In this document: positions 36,856 to 44,997 of the stretch, piece after piece
Layout of the letters: each line of letters begins with the position of its first letter
Numbering within the stretch: the stretch's first letter is position 1
NCBI GenBank assembly: GCA_018239715.1
Contig: JAFEGW010000003.1
Location: 124,001-188,000 of the forward strand
Source: Verrucomicrobiota bacterium
GTDB lineage: Bacteria > Chlamydiota > Chlamydiia > Chlamydiales > Rhabdochlamydiaceae
Reading direction: 5' to 3'
DNA length: 64,000 bases
Notes under the pieces: generated by a model
Told to the model about the DNA's origin: nothing
What the model saw: only the letters and a program-made list of their open reading frames with translations
Databases searched by the model: none
Made by a program: the position numbers and the translations under genes

Positions 36856-38592
36856 TTACATCTTTTCAAGAGTTTTGAGGCCTAGGACTTCTAACCCTTT
36901 TTTCAGGATGCGGCCTGTGACTTCGCAGAGGAGGAGCCGGCTGTCTTCTTTTGAAGAGCCTTCGACACGGCAATCGCGGAAGAAAGCATGGAACTTTTCG
37001 GCGAGTGTATAGAGATACTCGGCCAGCCGGTGGGGCAGGAGCTCGTCGGCGACGGCGAAGAGGGTTTCTCCGAAGCGGCGTAAATGGAGAGCGAGGTCAA
37101 TTTCGGTCGGATGCTCGAGGGAGATTTGGCTGTTTTGGAGAAGCAGGTTGATATCTTTGCCGACTTTCCGCTTGATGCTTTGGGTACGGACATAGGCATA
37201 GAGAAGGAAGGCGGCCGTGTTGCCTTCAAACCGGAGCATCCGCTCGTAGCTAAAGAGGTAATCTTTGATGCGATGAGAAGAGAGGTCGGCATATTTCACC
37301 GCATCAATGCCGAGCACTTGGGCTGTATGATCAAGATCTTTTTCGGAAAGATCAGGGATTCTTTCGCGCAGGATGGCTTTCGCCTGCTTGATCGCTTCGT
37401 ATAAAAGATCGATGAGTCTTTCGGTATCGCCGCTGCGGGTTTTAAATTTGGTCCCATCGGAGCCCAGGACAACTCCAAAGGGAACATGGTCGATGCGGGT
37501 TTTGTGGGGATCGAAATACCCTGCTTTTTCAACAGCCTTGAATACCATTTGAAAGTGGAGGCTTTGTCCTGCATCCGTGACGTAGATAATCCGATCGGCT
37601 TTTTCTTCTTCGATCCGTTGTCGAAGGGCTGCAACATCGGTTGTATCGTAGTTGTATCCGCCGTCGGATTTTTGGATGATCATGGGAAGGGGCTTGTCAT
37701 CACGTCCGATAAAACCGTCTAAATAGATGCACTTGGCGCCATCAGAGATGGTGACCATGCCCCTTTTGACGAGATCATCGACAACTTGCGGCAAAACCGG
37801 ATTATAGTAAGATTCGCCTCGTTCAGTGAGTTTGACATCGAGCAGATTGTAAATCTCTTGGAAAGCTTTCCGAGAAATATCGCAAATCATTTTCCAGGCT
37901 GCGAGAGAAACTTCATCCCCGCCTTGGAGTTTGACAACTTGAAGCTGGGATCTCTTTTTAAACTCGGGATCTTCATCAAACCGTTTTTTTGCCGCGCGGT
38001 ACCATTGCATTAAGGAGGTGAGATCGGTCTGTGTCCTTCCTTCAAGAACATCAGGCACTTCGTCGCGCATGTAGGTAATGAGCATGCCAAATTGCGTGCC
38101 CCAGTCTCCAATGTGGTTCAGACGGAGAACATCGTGACCTAGACACTCAAAAACACGGGCGAGGCAGTCGCCAATAATCGTTGATCGCAGATGGCCGACA
38201 TGCAATTCTTTCGCAATATTAGGGGAAGAAAATTCAACAATGACTTTTCTTCGGGGATGCGGCAAGGGGATGCCTAGGCGCACATCCTGCAGCACTTTAT
38301 TGATCTCCGAGGAAAGGAACTGAGTATCGAGAAAAATATTAATAAAGCCAGGACCCGCAATCTCCATTTTGGCGATCATCGAATCTGAGAGATTCCAAGC
38401 GTCGATGATTTTTTGCGCAACTTCGCGTGGAGGGGCTTTAAGCTCTTTGGCTAATTTTAGTGCATTATTACATTGATAATGGCCAAATTGCGGCTGGGTG
38501 GAGACAGTGATCTCGGGAGAAATTTCTTGTCCGAACGCTTTTTGGAGCGCATCGCCTGCCTGCTTTTGGAGAATCTGGAGAAGATTATCCAT
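36856..38592 (-). CDS. argS: Arginyl-tRNA synthetase
   Basis: ArgS charges tRNA-Arg. From the ATG at 38592 the class I synthetase is 578 residues, beginning MDNLLQILQKQAGDAL with the additional N-terminal domain; the longer frame up to 38649 runs into ldh and is unlikely. Motifs: FSSPNIAKELHVGHLRSTII (HIGH-type HVGH), SDGGYNYDTTDVAALRQR, VLGSDGTKFKTRSGD (KMSK-like region without the canonical lysines, as in most ArgS) and a DALR anticodon domain near the C-terminus (KYADLSSHRIKDYLFSYERML). The start overlaps the end of ldh by 8 bp, so the two genes are co-transcribed. Confidence 0.95.
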   Translation of the reverse strand: MDNLLQILQKQAGDALQKAFGQEISPEITVSTQPQFGHYQCNNALKLAKELKAPPREVAQKIIDAWNLSDSMIAKMEIAGPGFINIFLDTQFLSSEINKVLQDVRLGIPLPHPRRKVIVEFSSPNIAKELHVGHLRSTIIGDCLARVFECLGHDVLRLNHIGDWGTQFGMLITYMRDEVPDVLEGRTQTDLTSLMQWYRAAKKRFDEDPEFKKRSQLQVVKLQGGDEVSLAAWKMICDISRKAFQEIYNLLDVKLTERGESYYNPVLPQVVDDLVKRGMVTISDGAKCIYLDGFIGRDDKPLPMIIQKSDGGYNYDTTDVAALRQRIEEEKADRIIYVTDAGQSLHFQMVFKAVEKAGYFDPHKTRIDHVPFGVVLGSDGTKFKTRSGDTERLIDLLYEAIKQAKAILRERIPDLSEKDLDHTAQVLGIDAVKYADLSSHRIKDYLFSYERMLRFEGNTAAFLLYAYVRTQSIKRKVGKDINLLLQNSQISLEHPTEIDLALHLRRFGETLFAVADELLPHRLAEYLYTLAEKFHAFFRDCRVEGSSKEDSRLLLCEVTGRILKKGLEVLGLKTLEKM

Positions 38593-39706
38593 GCCGTTTA
38601 GCAGATTCAAAATGATGGTAGCGGGGTGGAACAAGACGTTTGCTGACACCGTACTTAATACGATACTCAGCGAGCGCTACTGCAGCGTGATGGGTAGAGC
38701 AGTTGTTTTGTTCGGAGATTTCAAAGAGCCGGATGAGTTGGTCGTAAAGTTGATCGACTTTCTTTCTTGAAAGGATGGGGTTGTACCCGTTCTCTTCGAT
38801 CTCGTAGCTCACATTGATCAGTCCGCCTGCATTAATCACGAAATCCGGCGCATAGAGAATGCCCCTTCTTCTTAATTCGTCTGCATCTTGATCGTTCAAG
38901 AGCTGATTATTGGCGCAGCCGGCAATGGCGCGGCAGCGGAGTTGAGGAATCGTGTCAGGATTGATAATGCCTCCCAGGGCGCACGGAGCTAGCACATCAC
39001 ATTTCTCACTGAGGATATCTTCCGTGGGGCAAGCTGTCGCATGGTATTTTTTAGCTATCATTTGAGTTTTTTCCCAATCGATATCACTGAGGATCAGCTT
39101 GGCACCGTGCCAGAAAAGGGTCTCCGCAAGAAGTGCTCCCACACTTCCTAATCCTTGGATCGCTACTGTTTTACCTTCCAAGGAAGTCGATCCATCGATC
39201 ATTTGCAGGACCGCTTGAATCCCGCGAAATGTCCCCCAGGCAGTAAAAGGGGAAGGATTGCCGCTGCTTTTTTCTTGAGAGAGGCCTACCACATAGGGAG
39301 TATGTGCTCCAATCAGGTTGACGTCTTGGACAGCACATCCTGAATCTTCAGCACCTGTATAAAGACCTCCCAAGCGATGAATAGCTTCTGCAAAAGCAAT
39401 GAGCATCTCTTTTGTCTTATTTTTAGGATTGCACATGATCACGCTTTTCGCGCCGCCCAGTCCGACTTCCGCCATTGCGGATTTATAGGTCATCCCTCGC
39501 GCCAGACGCGTCACATCCGTCAGGGCTGCATCAAAAGTGGGATAAGGATAGATGCGGATTCCGCCTAGAGTAGGCCCTAACGTCGAGTTGTGAACACAGA
39601 TAATCCCTTTCAGTCCTGATCGTTCATCAGTGACAACGACAACTTTCTCATACCCTTCTACAGGAATTTCTTTAAGAACAAGAGAATCTTCAACGGTGCG
39701 CTTCAT
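38585..39706 (-). CDS. ldh: Leucine dehydrogenase (Glu/Leu/Phe/Val dehydrogenase family)
   Basis: The enzyme deaminates branched-chain amino acids oxidatively with NAD. The 373-residue protein shows TLGPTLGGIRIYPY (substrate-binding glycines), MTYKSAMAEVGLGGAKSVI (catalytic Lys of the G-L-G-G-A/G-K motif), TGAEDSGCAV and the Rossmann signature VAIQGLGSVGALLAE. The start is the ATG at 39706 with AAGGA seven bases upstream; a TTG two codons earlier lies too near the site. A leucine dehydrogenase gene is also known in C. trachomatis. It is divergent from the next plus-strand operon and coupled to argS downstream. Confidence 0.93.
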   Translation of the reverse strand: MKRTVEDSLVLKEIPVEGYEKVVVVTDERSGLKGIICVHNSTLGPTLGGIRIYPYPTFDAALTDVTRLARGMTYKSAMAEVGLGGAKSVIMCNPKNKTKEMLIAFAEAIHRLGGLYTGAEDSGCAVQDVNLIGAHTPYVVGLSQEKSSGNPSPFTAWGTFRGIQAVLQMIDGSTSLEGKTVAIQGLGSVGALLAETLFWHGAKLILSDIDWEKTQMIAKKYHATACPTEDILSEKCDVLAPCALGGIINPDTIPQLRCRAIAGCANNQLLNDQDADELRRRGILYAPDFVINAGGLINVSYEIEENGYNPILSRKKVDQLYDQLIRLFEISEQNNCSTHHAAVALAEYRIKYGVSKRLVPPRYHHFESAKRHG

Positions 39707-39807
39707 GTTCAAATCCTTCTTTAATAGAGGCTAAGAGTATCACAAAAACGGAAGGAAAACAACAATCAATTTCTGCATAAAGTTTTTTCTTGAAAAGCCT
39801 TTCTCTA

Positions 39808-39836
39808 TTGAACATTAACTCTTTTTAAGCTACGAT
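39808..39836 (+). promoter_or_regulatory. Promoter of the hypothetical-tsaE-engB-dnaQ run
   Basis: TTGAAC (39808-39813), 17 bp, TACGAT (39831-39836), about 30 bp before the first ATG of a run of closely packed plus-strand genes. Both hexamers keep the key bases. Confidence 0.55.
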
Positions 39837-39867
39837 AAACCCTCAAATCTAAATTACGGATAAATTC

Positions 39868-40605
39868 ATGGCAAATGTTGTCATCTCTGATAATCTGAAA
39901 GAAGAAGTTGTAAAATTTCTAAAAAAGATAAAGAAAGCGGATCTGATCACGACTTACCTCTATTTTTTAGAGAAAAAATTTAACATTAAGCCTGTTCTTT
40001 TTGCCCGTGAAAAAACAATTTACCAAAGTCAGGAAGACCTTATCCAAAGGCTTGAAAAAGAAGGAAAGCTTTGGAGAGAGACGGAGATCAAAATCCAAGT
40101 CGGACAACAGAGCGTCAATGACCAGACTCAAAAAATTTATATCTGTCCTTTCACAGGAAAAGTTTTTGGAGATAACACCCATCCTAACCCTCAAGATGCT
40201 ATCTATGACTGGGTCTCTAAATGTCCTGAGAATACCGAAAGAGCCGGTGGCCTTCGTGTTAAAAGATTTTTTGTTTCCGAAGATCCCGAGGTGATCAAAA
40301 ATTATATTGTGAAGCGCAAAGAGCCGATCACCAAGATCGTCTTCTCCTCTGTCGTCACGGGCAAACTTTTCAACTCCAAGCAAGCCGTGATCGAAGATTT
40401 TATTAAAAATCAGCTCAAACCTCTCGAACTTGTCGAAGTTCCTAATCAGAACCGCTACCAAATCGAAGAGCATTTCCTTTCATTCATTCAAACGCAGCTT
40501 GATGAAAGCAAAATTTCCTCTTTTGTGGAAGCCGCATCGAAAATCGAAGAATTTGCTCCTTACATGGATCAATGGCTCGAAGATGCCAGCGAAAATGAAG
40601 GGTAG
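39868..40605 (+). CDS. Conserved chlamydial hypothetical protein (DUF2709-type)
   Basis: A 245-residue hydrophilic protein without signal peptide or membrane helix. It starts with a helical region (SDNLKEEVVKFLKKIKKADL) and contains a central KIYICPFTGKVFGDNTHPNPQDAIYDWVSKCP stretch with two cysteines (C-x24-C) that might bind metal, then a repeat-like FSSVVTGKLFNSKQAVIEDF. It resembles the chlamydia-only family I know as DUF2709 (CT538 neighbourhood in C. trachomatis); the link rests on its position before tsaE and is from memory. It overlaps tsaE by 11 bp. Function unknown. Confidence 0.75.
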   Translation: MANVVISDNLKEEVVKFLKKIKKADLITTYLYFLEKKFNIKPVLFAREKTIYQSQEDLIQRLEKEGKLWRETEIKIQVGQQSVNDQTQKIYICPFTGKVFGDNTHPNPQDAIYDWVSKCPENTERAGGLRVKRFFVSEDPEVIKNYIVKRKEPITKIVFSSVVTGKLFNSKQAVIEDFIKNQLKPLELVEVPNQNRYQIEEHFLSFIQTQLDESKISSFVEAASKIEEFAPYMDQWLEDASENEG

Positions 40606-41014
40606 TCTTTACACGCATAGCTCGGAAGAGACAGAGGCTGCCGGCGCTCGTTTGGCAGCATCTCTTCAAGGTCATGAAGTCTTAGCATTCTTCGGAGATC
40701 TAGGCGCGGGTAAAACCACCTTTTTAAAAGGGGTTATCAGCGGCTTGACAGGCTGCAGCCCCCATGAGATCACCAGCCCCACTTTCAACTATTTGAATAT
40801 TTACGAGGGAGAGTTTCCTGTTTACCATTTTGACCTTTATCGGTTGACCTCAGCTGAGCAATTCGAAGGAGCCGGTTTTTCGGAATACATGCGAGGGGAT
40901 GGGGTCTGCTGTTTGGAATGGGCTGAAAAAATTGAAAGCAAACTTCCACCCGCAACCATTCGGATCACCATGCAACACCAAGGCAATGATTGCCGCCTCA
41001 TCACTATTCTATGA
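40595..41014 (+). CDS. tsaE: tRNA threonylcarbamoyladenosine biosynthesis ATPase TsaE
   Basis: TsaE (YjeE) is the ATPase that helps TsaB/TsaD make t6A37 on ANN-decoding tRNAs. From the ATG at 40595 the protein is 139 residues with the Walker A loop GDLGAGKT (34-41), TSPTFNYLNIYEG (the S-P-T-F signature), YHFDLYRL (Walker B-like D) and CCLEWAEKI (E-W family motif). The longer upstream frame lies in the previous gene and is rejected. It overlaps the previous gene by 11 bp and engB by 4 bp (ATGA). Confidence 0.93.
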   Translation: MKGSLYTHSSEETEAAGARLAASLQGHEVLAFFGDLGAGKTTFLKGVISGLTGCSPHEITSPTFNYLNIYEGEFPVYHFDLYRLTSAEQFEGAGFSEYMRGDGVCCLEWAEKIESKLPPATIRITMQHQGNDCRLITIL

Positions 41015-41619
41015 AAAAATGTTCCTTTAACGAAGCTCGGTTTCTTCTTTCGACACTGGATGAGGTCCCTCCCTTCGTCGATAAAGACAAAAAAATCTTG
41101 CCGGAGATTGCTTTAGTGGGTCGGTCCAATGTGGGAAAGTCCTCCCTGATCAACCATCTGCTCCACCGAAAAAAACTTGCTAAAGTTTCGGCAAAGCCCG
41201 GCAAAACTCAGACGATTAATTACTTTAATGTCGATGATCAATTGATCCTTGTCGACTTGCCCGGCTACGGATTTGCCGCCCGATCTCAAGATATGCAGAT
41301 CAAATGGAGCGGAGCTATCGACAACTATCTCCAAAAGCGAAGTTCTCTTTCGTTGATTGTCTTGCTGATGGACAGCCGACGGCTTCCGACGGAAGAAGAT
41401 GAGGCGCTCGTGCAGTGGGCAAAGCACCATAAAAAACCTCTTTTGCTCATATTTACCAAATCCGATACACTCGATGAGCGCGAGAGAAAAAGCAATCTAG
41501 AAAAAACCTTGCAATTGCTACCGGTCGAACATACTCTCTCCTACACCATCAAGGATGCTCGTTCGCGCCAAAATTTGATTTTAACCCTCAACAAGTTGCT
41601 CCATGGGCCTGCTGAATAA
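41011..41619 (+). CDS. engB: Ribosome biogenesis GTPase EngB (YsxC/YihA)
   Basis: EngB is a small GTPase needed for 50S subunit assembly. The protein is 202 residues from the ATG at 41011, which overlaps the tsaE stop. G1 is GRSNVGKS (37-44), G2 lies in KPGKTQTINYF, G3 is VDLPGYGFA, and G4 is FTKSD. The C-terminal SYTIKDARSRQNLI region fits G5. Its end overlaps the next gene (dnaQ-like) by 17 bp, so tsaE, engB and dnaQ are translationally linked. Confidence 0.94.
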   Translation: MKKCSFNEARFLLSTLDEVPPFVDKDKKILPEIALVGRSNVGKSSLINHLLHRKKLAKVSAKPGKTQTINYFNVDDQLILVDLPGYGFAARSQDMQIKWSGAIDNYLQKRSSLSLIVLLMDSRRLPTEEDEALVQWAKHHKKPLLLIFTKSDTLDERERKSNLEKTLQLLPVEHTLSYTIKDARSRQNLILTLNKLLHGPAE

Positions 41620-42352
41620 AGATACTTTCATTTGCCTCGATTGCGAGACTACAGGCCTCGATGCAAAAAATGACCGGATCATCGAAATAGCGGTAACGAA
41701 ATTTACCTTTTCGGAAACTTTGGAAACCTTCGAATCGTTGATTGATCCCGAGTGCCCGATCTCCGAAGCTTCCATGGCAATTCACCACATCTCCCAAGAA
41801 ATGGTGAAAGGCCAGCCCAAAATTTTAGATGTACTGCCACAAATTGCCAAAATGATCGACAAACATATTGTCGTGGGGCATGGGATCCGGCTCGATCTTA
41901 ATTTCTTAAGCGAATCGGCTAAAAGATGCCAGTTTCCCTCATCTTTTGACACAGCTGTCACTATCGATACGCTCCGCTTAGCCCGTCTTTACGGAGAAAG
42001 CCCGACCAATTCTTTAGAAAAACTCCGCGAGCATTTCAATATAGAACCGGAAGGTGCTCACAGGGCCATGAGCGATGTGATCGTCAATATCAGCGTTTTC
42101 AAATACCTTTCTCAAAGCTTCAAAACAACAGAGCAACTCCTCGAACGTTTGAAAAAACCGATTCTCCTGAAGACGATGCCTCTCGGAAAATATAAAGGCC
42201 GTCCCTTTAATGAAATCTCTCTCGAATATCTGCAATGGGCCTCTCATGCCGACTTCGACCAAGACCTTCTTTTCTCTGTCAGGACAGAACTGCAGAAGAG
42301 AAAAAAAGGGGATCGTTTCCTCGAAGCAACAAATCCATTTTCACAATTATAG
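41603..42352 (+). CDS. DnaQ-like 3'-5' exonuclease with C-terminal DUF3820 domain
   Basis: A 249-residue DEDDh exonuclease. ExoI motif CLDCETTGLD (Asp13, Glu15), ExoII VGHGIRLDLNFL and ExoIII HRAMSDVIVNI (His and Asp of DEDDh) are all kept, so it should be active on DNA or RNA 3' ends. The last 60 residues (MPLGKYKGRPFNEISLEYLQWAS) match DUF3820, a small domain often next to nucleases. It could be the proofreading epsilon subunit of Pol III or a separate repair/RNase T-like enzyme. Chlamydiae have more than one dnaQ paralogue, so I give no symbol. Confidence 0.88.
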   Translation: MGLLNKDTFICLDCETTGLDAKNDRIIEIAVTKFTFSETLETFESLIDPECPISEASMAIHHISQEMVKGQPKILDVLPQIAKMIDKHIVVGHGIRLDLNFLSESAKRCQFPSSFDTAVTIDTLRLARLYGESPTNSLEKLREHFNIEPEGAHRAMSDVIVNISVFKYLSQSFKTTEQLLERLKKPILLKTMPLGKYKGRPFNEISLEYLQWASHADFDQDLLFSVRTELQKRKKGDRFLEATNPFSQL

Positions 42353-42375
42353 TTTTTATTGAATAATCAGGATTG

Positions 42376-43575
42376 ATGAAGCTAACAATCCAAGACCTTT
42401 TGCTCACGGGCAAAAAAGTTCTCATCCGCGTCGACTTCAATGTCCCGCTGAACAAAGACGGTACGATTGCCGACGATACACGCATCCGTGAATCTCTCCC
42501 GACAATTCAGCTTGCACTCCAGGCAGGCGCCAGCGTGATCTTGATGAGCCACTTAGGCCGGCCTAAATCGAAAAAAGATGTGCAATTCTCTCTCGGCATT
42601 TGCGCAAAAAGATTATCGCAGCTCATTTCAGCGCCCGTTTTTTTTGCTACCGATTGTATTGGAAAAGATGTCGAGAAAATGGTCCAAGATCTGAAAGGTG
42701 GACAACTCCTCCTCTTAGAAAACTTAAGATTTTATCCTGCGGAAGAAGACCCTGCTTCAGATCCTAACTTCGCCAAAGAGCTCTCTAAGTTTGGAGATTT
42801 TTACGTGAACGATGCGTTCGGGACAGCTCACCGTAAACACTCGTCAACCGCCGTGATCGCACAATATTTCTCCGGCAGAGCCGCGATGGGCCTGCTTATG
42901 CAAAAAGAAGTGGCCGCGTTAGAGCCTCTGCTTAAAAAGCCGCAGCATCCTTTCTTTGTTTTGATTGGCGGAGCAAAAATTTCTTCCAAGCTGGGTGTCT
43001 TAAAATCTCTCATGAAAAAAGTCGATGCCCTGTATATCGGCGGAGGGATGGCTTTTACCTTTCTCAAAGCTCAAGGCGTGTCTATCGGGGACTCCATCTA
43101 CGAGGAGAATTCCCTTGCGGAGGCTCAAAATCTCCTCAAAGAATGTGAAGCAAAAAAGATTGCCCTGCATCTTCCTACCGACGTTGTGATCGCCGATGGG
43201 TTCCGCAACGACGCGACTTTTAAGATCGTCCCTCTTTCAGAAGGAATTCCCCCTGGATGGATGGGGATGGATATCGGGCCCCAAACCATCCAAGCTTGGT
43301 CGGCTGATTTTCAAAAGGCCTCGACCATTTTTTGGAATGGTCCTGTCGGTGTTTTTGAATTTCCCCATTTTGCTAGGGGGACTCAAGAGATGGCGAAAAC
43401 TCTGGCAAACTTGAAAGCGATAACTATAGTGGGAGGAGGCGATTCGGTCGCTGCCATCAACCAATTAGGACTTAGCTCGAAATTCACTCACGTCTCGACA
43501 GGCGGGGGAGCTTCCTTGGAATACCTCGAGCTGGGGAAACTTCCCGGCATTGAGGCTCTTTCCGATAAGCCATGA
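42376..43575 (+). CDS. pgk: Phosphoglycerate kinase
   Basis: Pgk makes ATP from 1,3-bisphosphoglycerate in glycolysis. The 399-residue protein shows KKVLIRVDFNVPLNKDG (R-V-D-x-N-V-P signature), LMSHLGRPK, LLENLRFYPAEE, DAFGTAHRKHSS, LIGGAKISSKLGVL and the C-terminal nucleotide loop GGGDSVAAINQLG. The ATG at 42376 is chosen over the TTG one codon earlier. It follows the dnaQ-like gene by 23 bp and ends ATGA-overlapping the EamA transporter gene. Confidence 0.96.
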   Translation: MKLTIQDLLLTGKKVLIRVDFNVPLNKDGTIADDTRIRESLPTIQLALQAGASVILMSHLGRPKSKKDVQFSLGICAKRLSQLISAPVFFATDCIGKDVEKMVQDLKGGQLLLLENLRFYPAEEDPASDPNFAKELSKFGDFYVNDAFGTAHRKHSSTAVIAQYFSGRAAMGLLMQKEVAALEPLLKKPQHPFFVLIGGAKISSKLGVLKSLMKKVDALYIGGGMAFTFLKAQGVSIGDSIYEENSLAEAQNLLKECEAKKIALHLPTDVVIADGFRNDATFKIVPLSEGIPPGWMGMDIGPQTIQAWSADFQKASTIFWNGPVGVFEFPHFARGTQEMAKTLANLKAITIVGGGDSVAAINQLGLSSKFTHVSTGGGASLEYLELGKLPGIEALSDKP

Positions 43576-44453
43576 CAGATTCTCAACACCAGCAACATTT
43601 GCCTCTCAGCATTTTCTTTGCCATCCTGGCAGGCGTGAGTTATACGCTCATGAGCTTGCTTGGAAAGTTCATTGGCGGCCAAACTTCCACCGACACCATC
43701 CTCTTTGTGAGGTTTGCGATTAGTTTAGTCCTACTTGTTCCCTGGCTCATCAAAGATCCGCATAAAAAACTCAAAGTCGAGCATCCAAAAAAGCTGATTT
43801 GGCGGAGCTGCTTTTCACTCCTGTCGTTTGGTTGCTTTTTTTATGCTCTCAAATTCGTCTCTCTTAGCAACGCTCTCGTACTCAACAACACCTTCCCTCT
43901 ATTTGTACCGCTCGCCGCCTTAGTCCATTCCAATGTCAAAACATCTCCTAAAGTCTGGCTAGGGATTATTGTTGGATTTCTGGGTGTGCTACTGATCATC
44001 CAGCCCGATATCCATGCTTTGGATCCATATGCTTTGATTGCTTTGGCATCGGGCATTTTTGCCGCCGTTGCGATTGTGATGATCCGTTATTTAACGAAAA
44101 CAGTCTCCACGCTCCAGATTCTCTTTTATTATTTTCTGATCAATACCATCGTCACAGCCGTCATCCTTCCTTTTCAGTGGCAATCGTTGCCTTCGGATAT
44201 CTTGCTGCTTCTATTAGGAGTGGGGATCTTTGGAGCTCTTTATCAATTATTCAGTACCCTTTGCTTTGCTAAAGCTCCTGTGAGAGTGACTTCTCCGATC
44301 ATGTCCATTTGCACAGTCGTCAGCGGCCTCATTGCCGACTACTTTGTCTGGCAACAACTTCCAAACCTGCTGAGCTTTTTAGGTATCTTGTGCGTGCTGG
44401 TCGGAGGAACCCTCTCGATCTACTTTGGTCAAAAGGAGTTGGCTACGCGTTGA
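43572..44453 (+). CDS. EamA/DMT family transporter
   Basis: A 293-residue integral membrane protein with about ten helices in two EamA repeats (FFAILAGVSYTLMSLLGK... and ALIALASGIFAAVAIVMIRYL). The second half has the typical APVRVTSPIMSICTVVSGLIADY ending of S-adenosylmethionine/drug-metabolite transporters. The substrate is unknown. Some intracellular bacteria use such carriers to import AdoMet, so that is one candidate. The start overlaps pgk by 4 bp and the end overlaps the convergent membrane protein gene by 11 bp. Confidence 0.85.
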   Translation: MTDSQHQQHLPLSIFFAILAGVSYTLMSLLGKFIGGQTSTDTILFVRFAISLVLLVPWLIKDPHKKLKVEHPKKLIWRSCFSLLSFGCFFYALKFVSLSNALVLNNTFPLFVPLAALVHSNVKTSPKVWLGIIVGFLGVLLIIQPDIHALDPYALIALASGIFAAVAIVMIRYLTKTVSTLQILFYYFLINTIVTAVILPFQWQSLPSDILLLLLGVGIFGALYQLFSTLCFAKAPVRVTSPIMSICTVVSGLIADYFVWQQLPNLLSFLGILCVLVGGTLSIYFGQKELATR

Positions 44454-44820
44454 AATAGACGAAAGCTCCACCTGCCGCGATTAATATCCCAGGAATAGCC
44501 GGAATACCGCCAAAAAATGTAAAAGCGCAGGCACCACATAGTCCGTTGGCGACAAAACCACCTACAGGGAAAAAAAGAATTGTCCAAAAAATAAAGTTGA
44601 TAGTCCCTGCCACACATAGAAGTCCGAAATTATCGAGTGCAACAGAAACTAATTTTGACAGCCCTTTGCCGGCCCCATATAGAGCAAATAGAGACCCAAC
44701 TAGCATCATGGAGCCCCCAATAATTTTTTTGAGGTCACGGTTCGGTATGCCAGGACTAGAAGGCCCGCCGTACGGGCGATAAGGGGGATTCCCGCCCAGG
44801 GGATGTGATCGACCAGCCAT
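44443..44820 (-). CDS. Small hypothetical membrane protein
   Basis: Not recognised. From the ATG at 44820 (AAGGAG six bases upstream; an ATG eight codons earlier lacks a site) the protein is 125 residues. A Pro/Gly-rich hydrophilic N-terminus (GGNPPYRPYGGPSSPG) is followed by three to four hydrophobic segments rich in Gly and Ala (about 35-53, 62-85, 90-120). No signal peptide precedes them. The build resembles small chlamydial inclusion-membrane candidates, but the hydrophobic part is longer than a bilobed hairpin. It is divergent from the nucleotide translocase gene. Confidence 0.6.
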   Translation of the reverse strand: MAGRSHPLGGNPPYRPYGGPSSPGIPNRDLKKIIGGSMMLVGSLFALYGAGKGLSKLVSVALDNFGLLCVAGTINFIFWTILFFPVGGFVANGLCGACAFTFFGGIPAIPGILIAAGGAFVYFNA

Positions 44821-44943
44821 ATAAAACTCCTTTTTGATGGGCAAGTGTATAAAATATCTTCAATGGGTCAAAGCTAAAACATTCCTTGAAAGATATAAGA
44901 AATACTTTTATGGATAGGGGTAGAAGGTTTCTGTAAATTTAGG

Positions 44944-44979
44944 TTGTCTTTATAGGTTCCGACGCTATAGAATATAGCG
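44944..44979 (+). promoter_or_regulatory. Promoter with overlapping palindrome before the nucleotide translocase
   Basis: TTGTCT (44944-44949), 16 bp, TATAGA (44966-44971). The -10 box lies in a perfect 7-bp inverted repeat CGCTATA-GAA-TATAGCG (44963-44979), which could be an operator or a leader hairpin controlling nucleotide import. Confidence 0.45.
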
Positions 44980-44997
44980 CGACTAACATAGGGGCGC

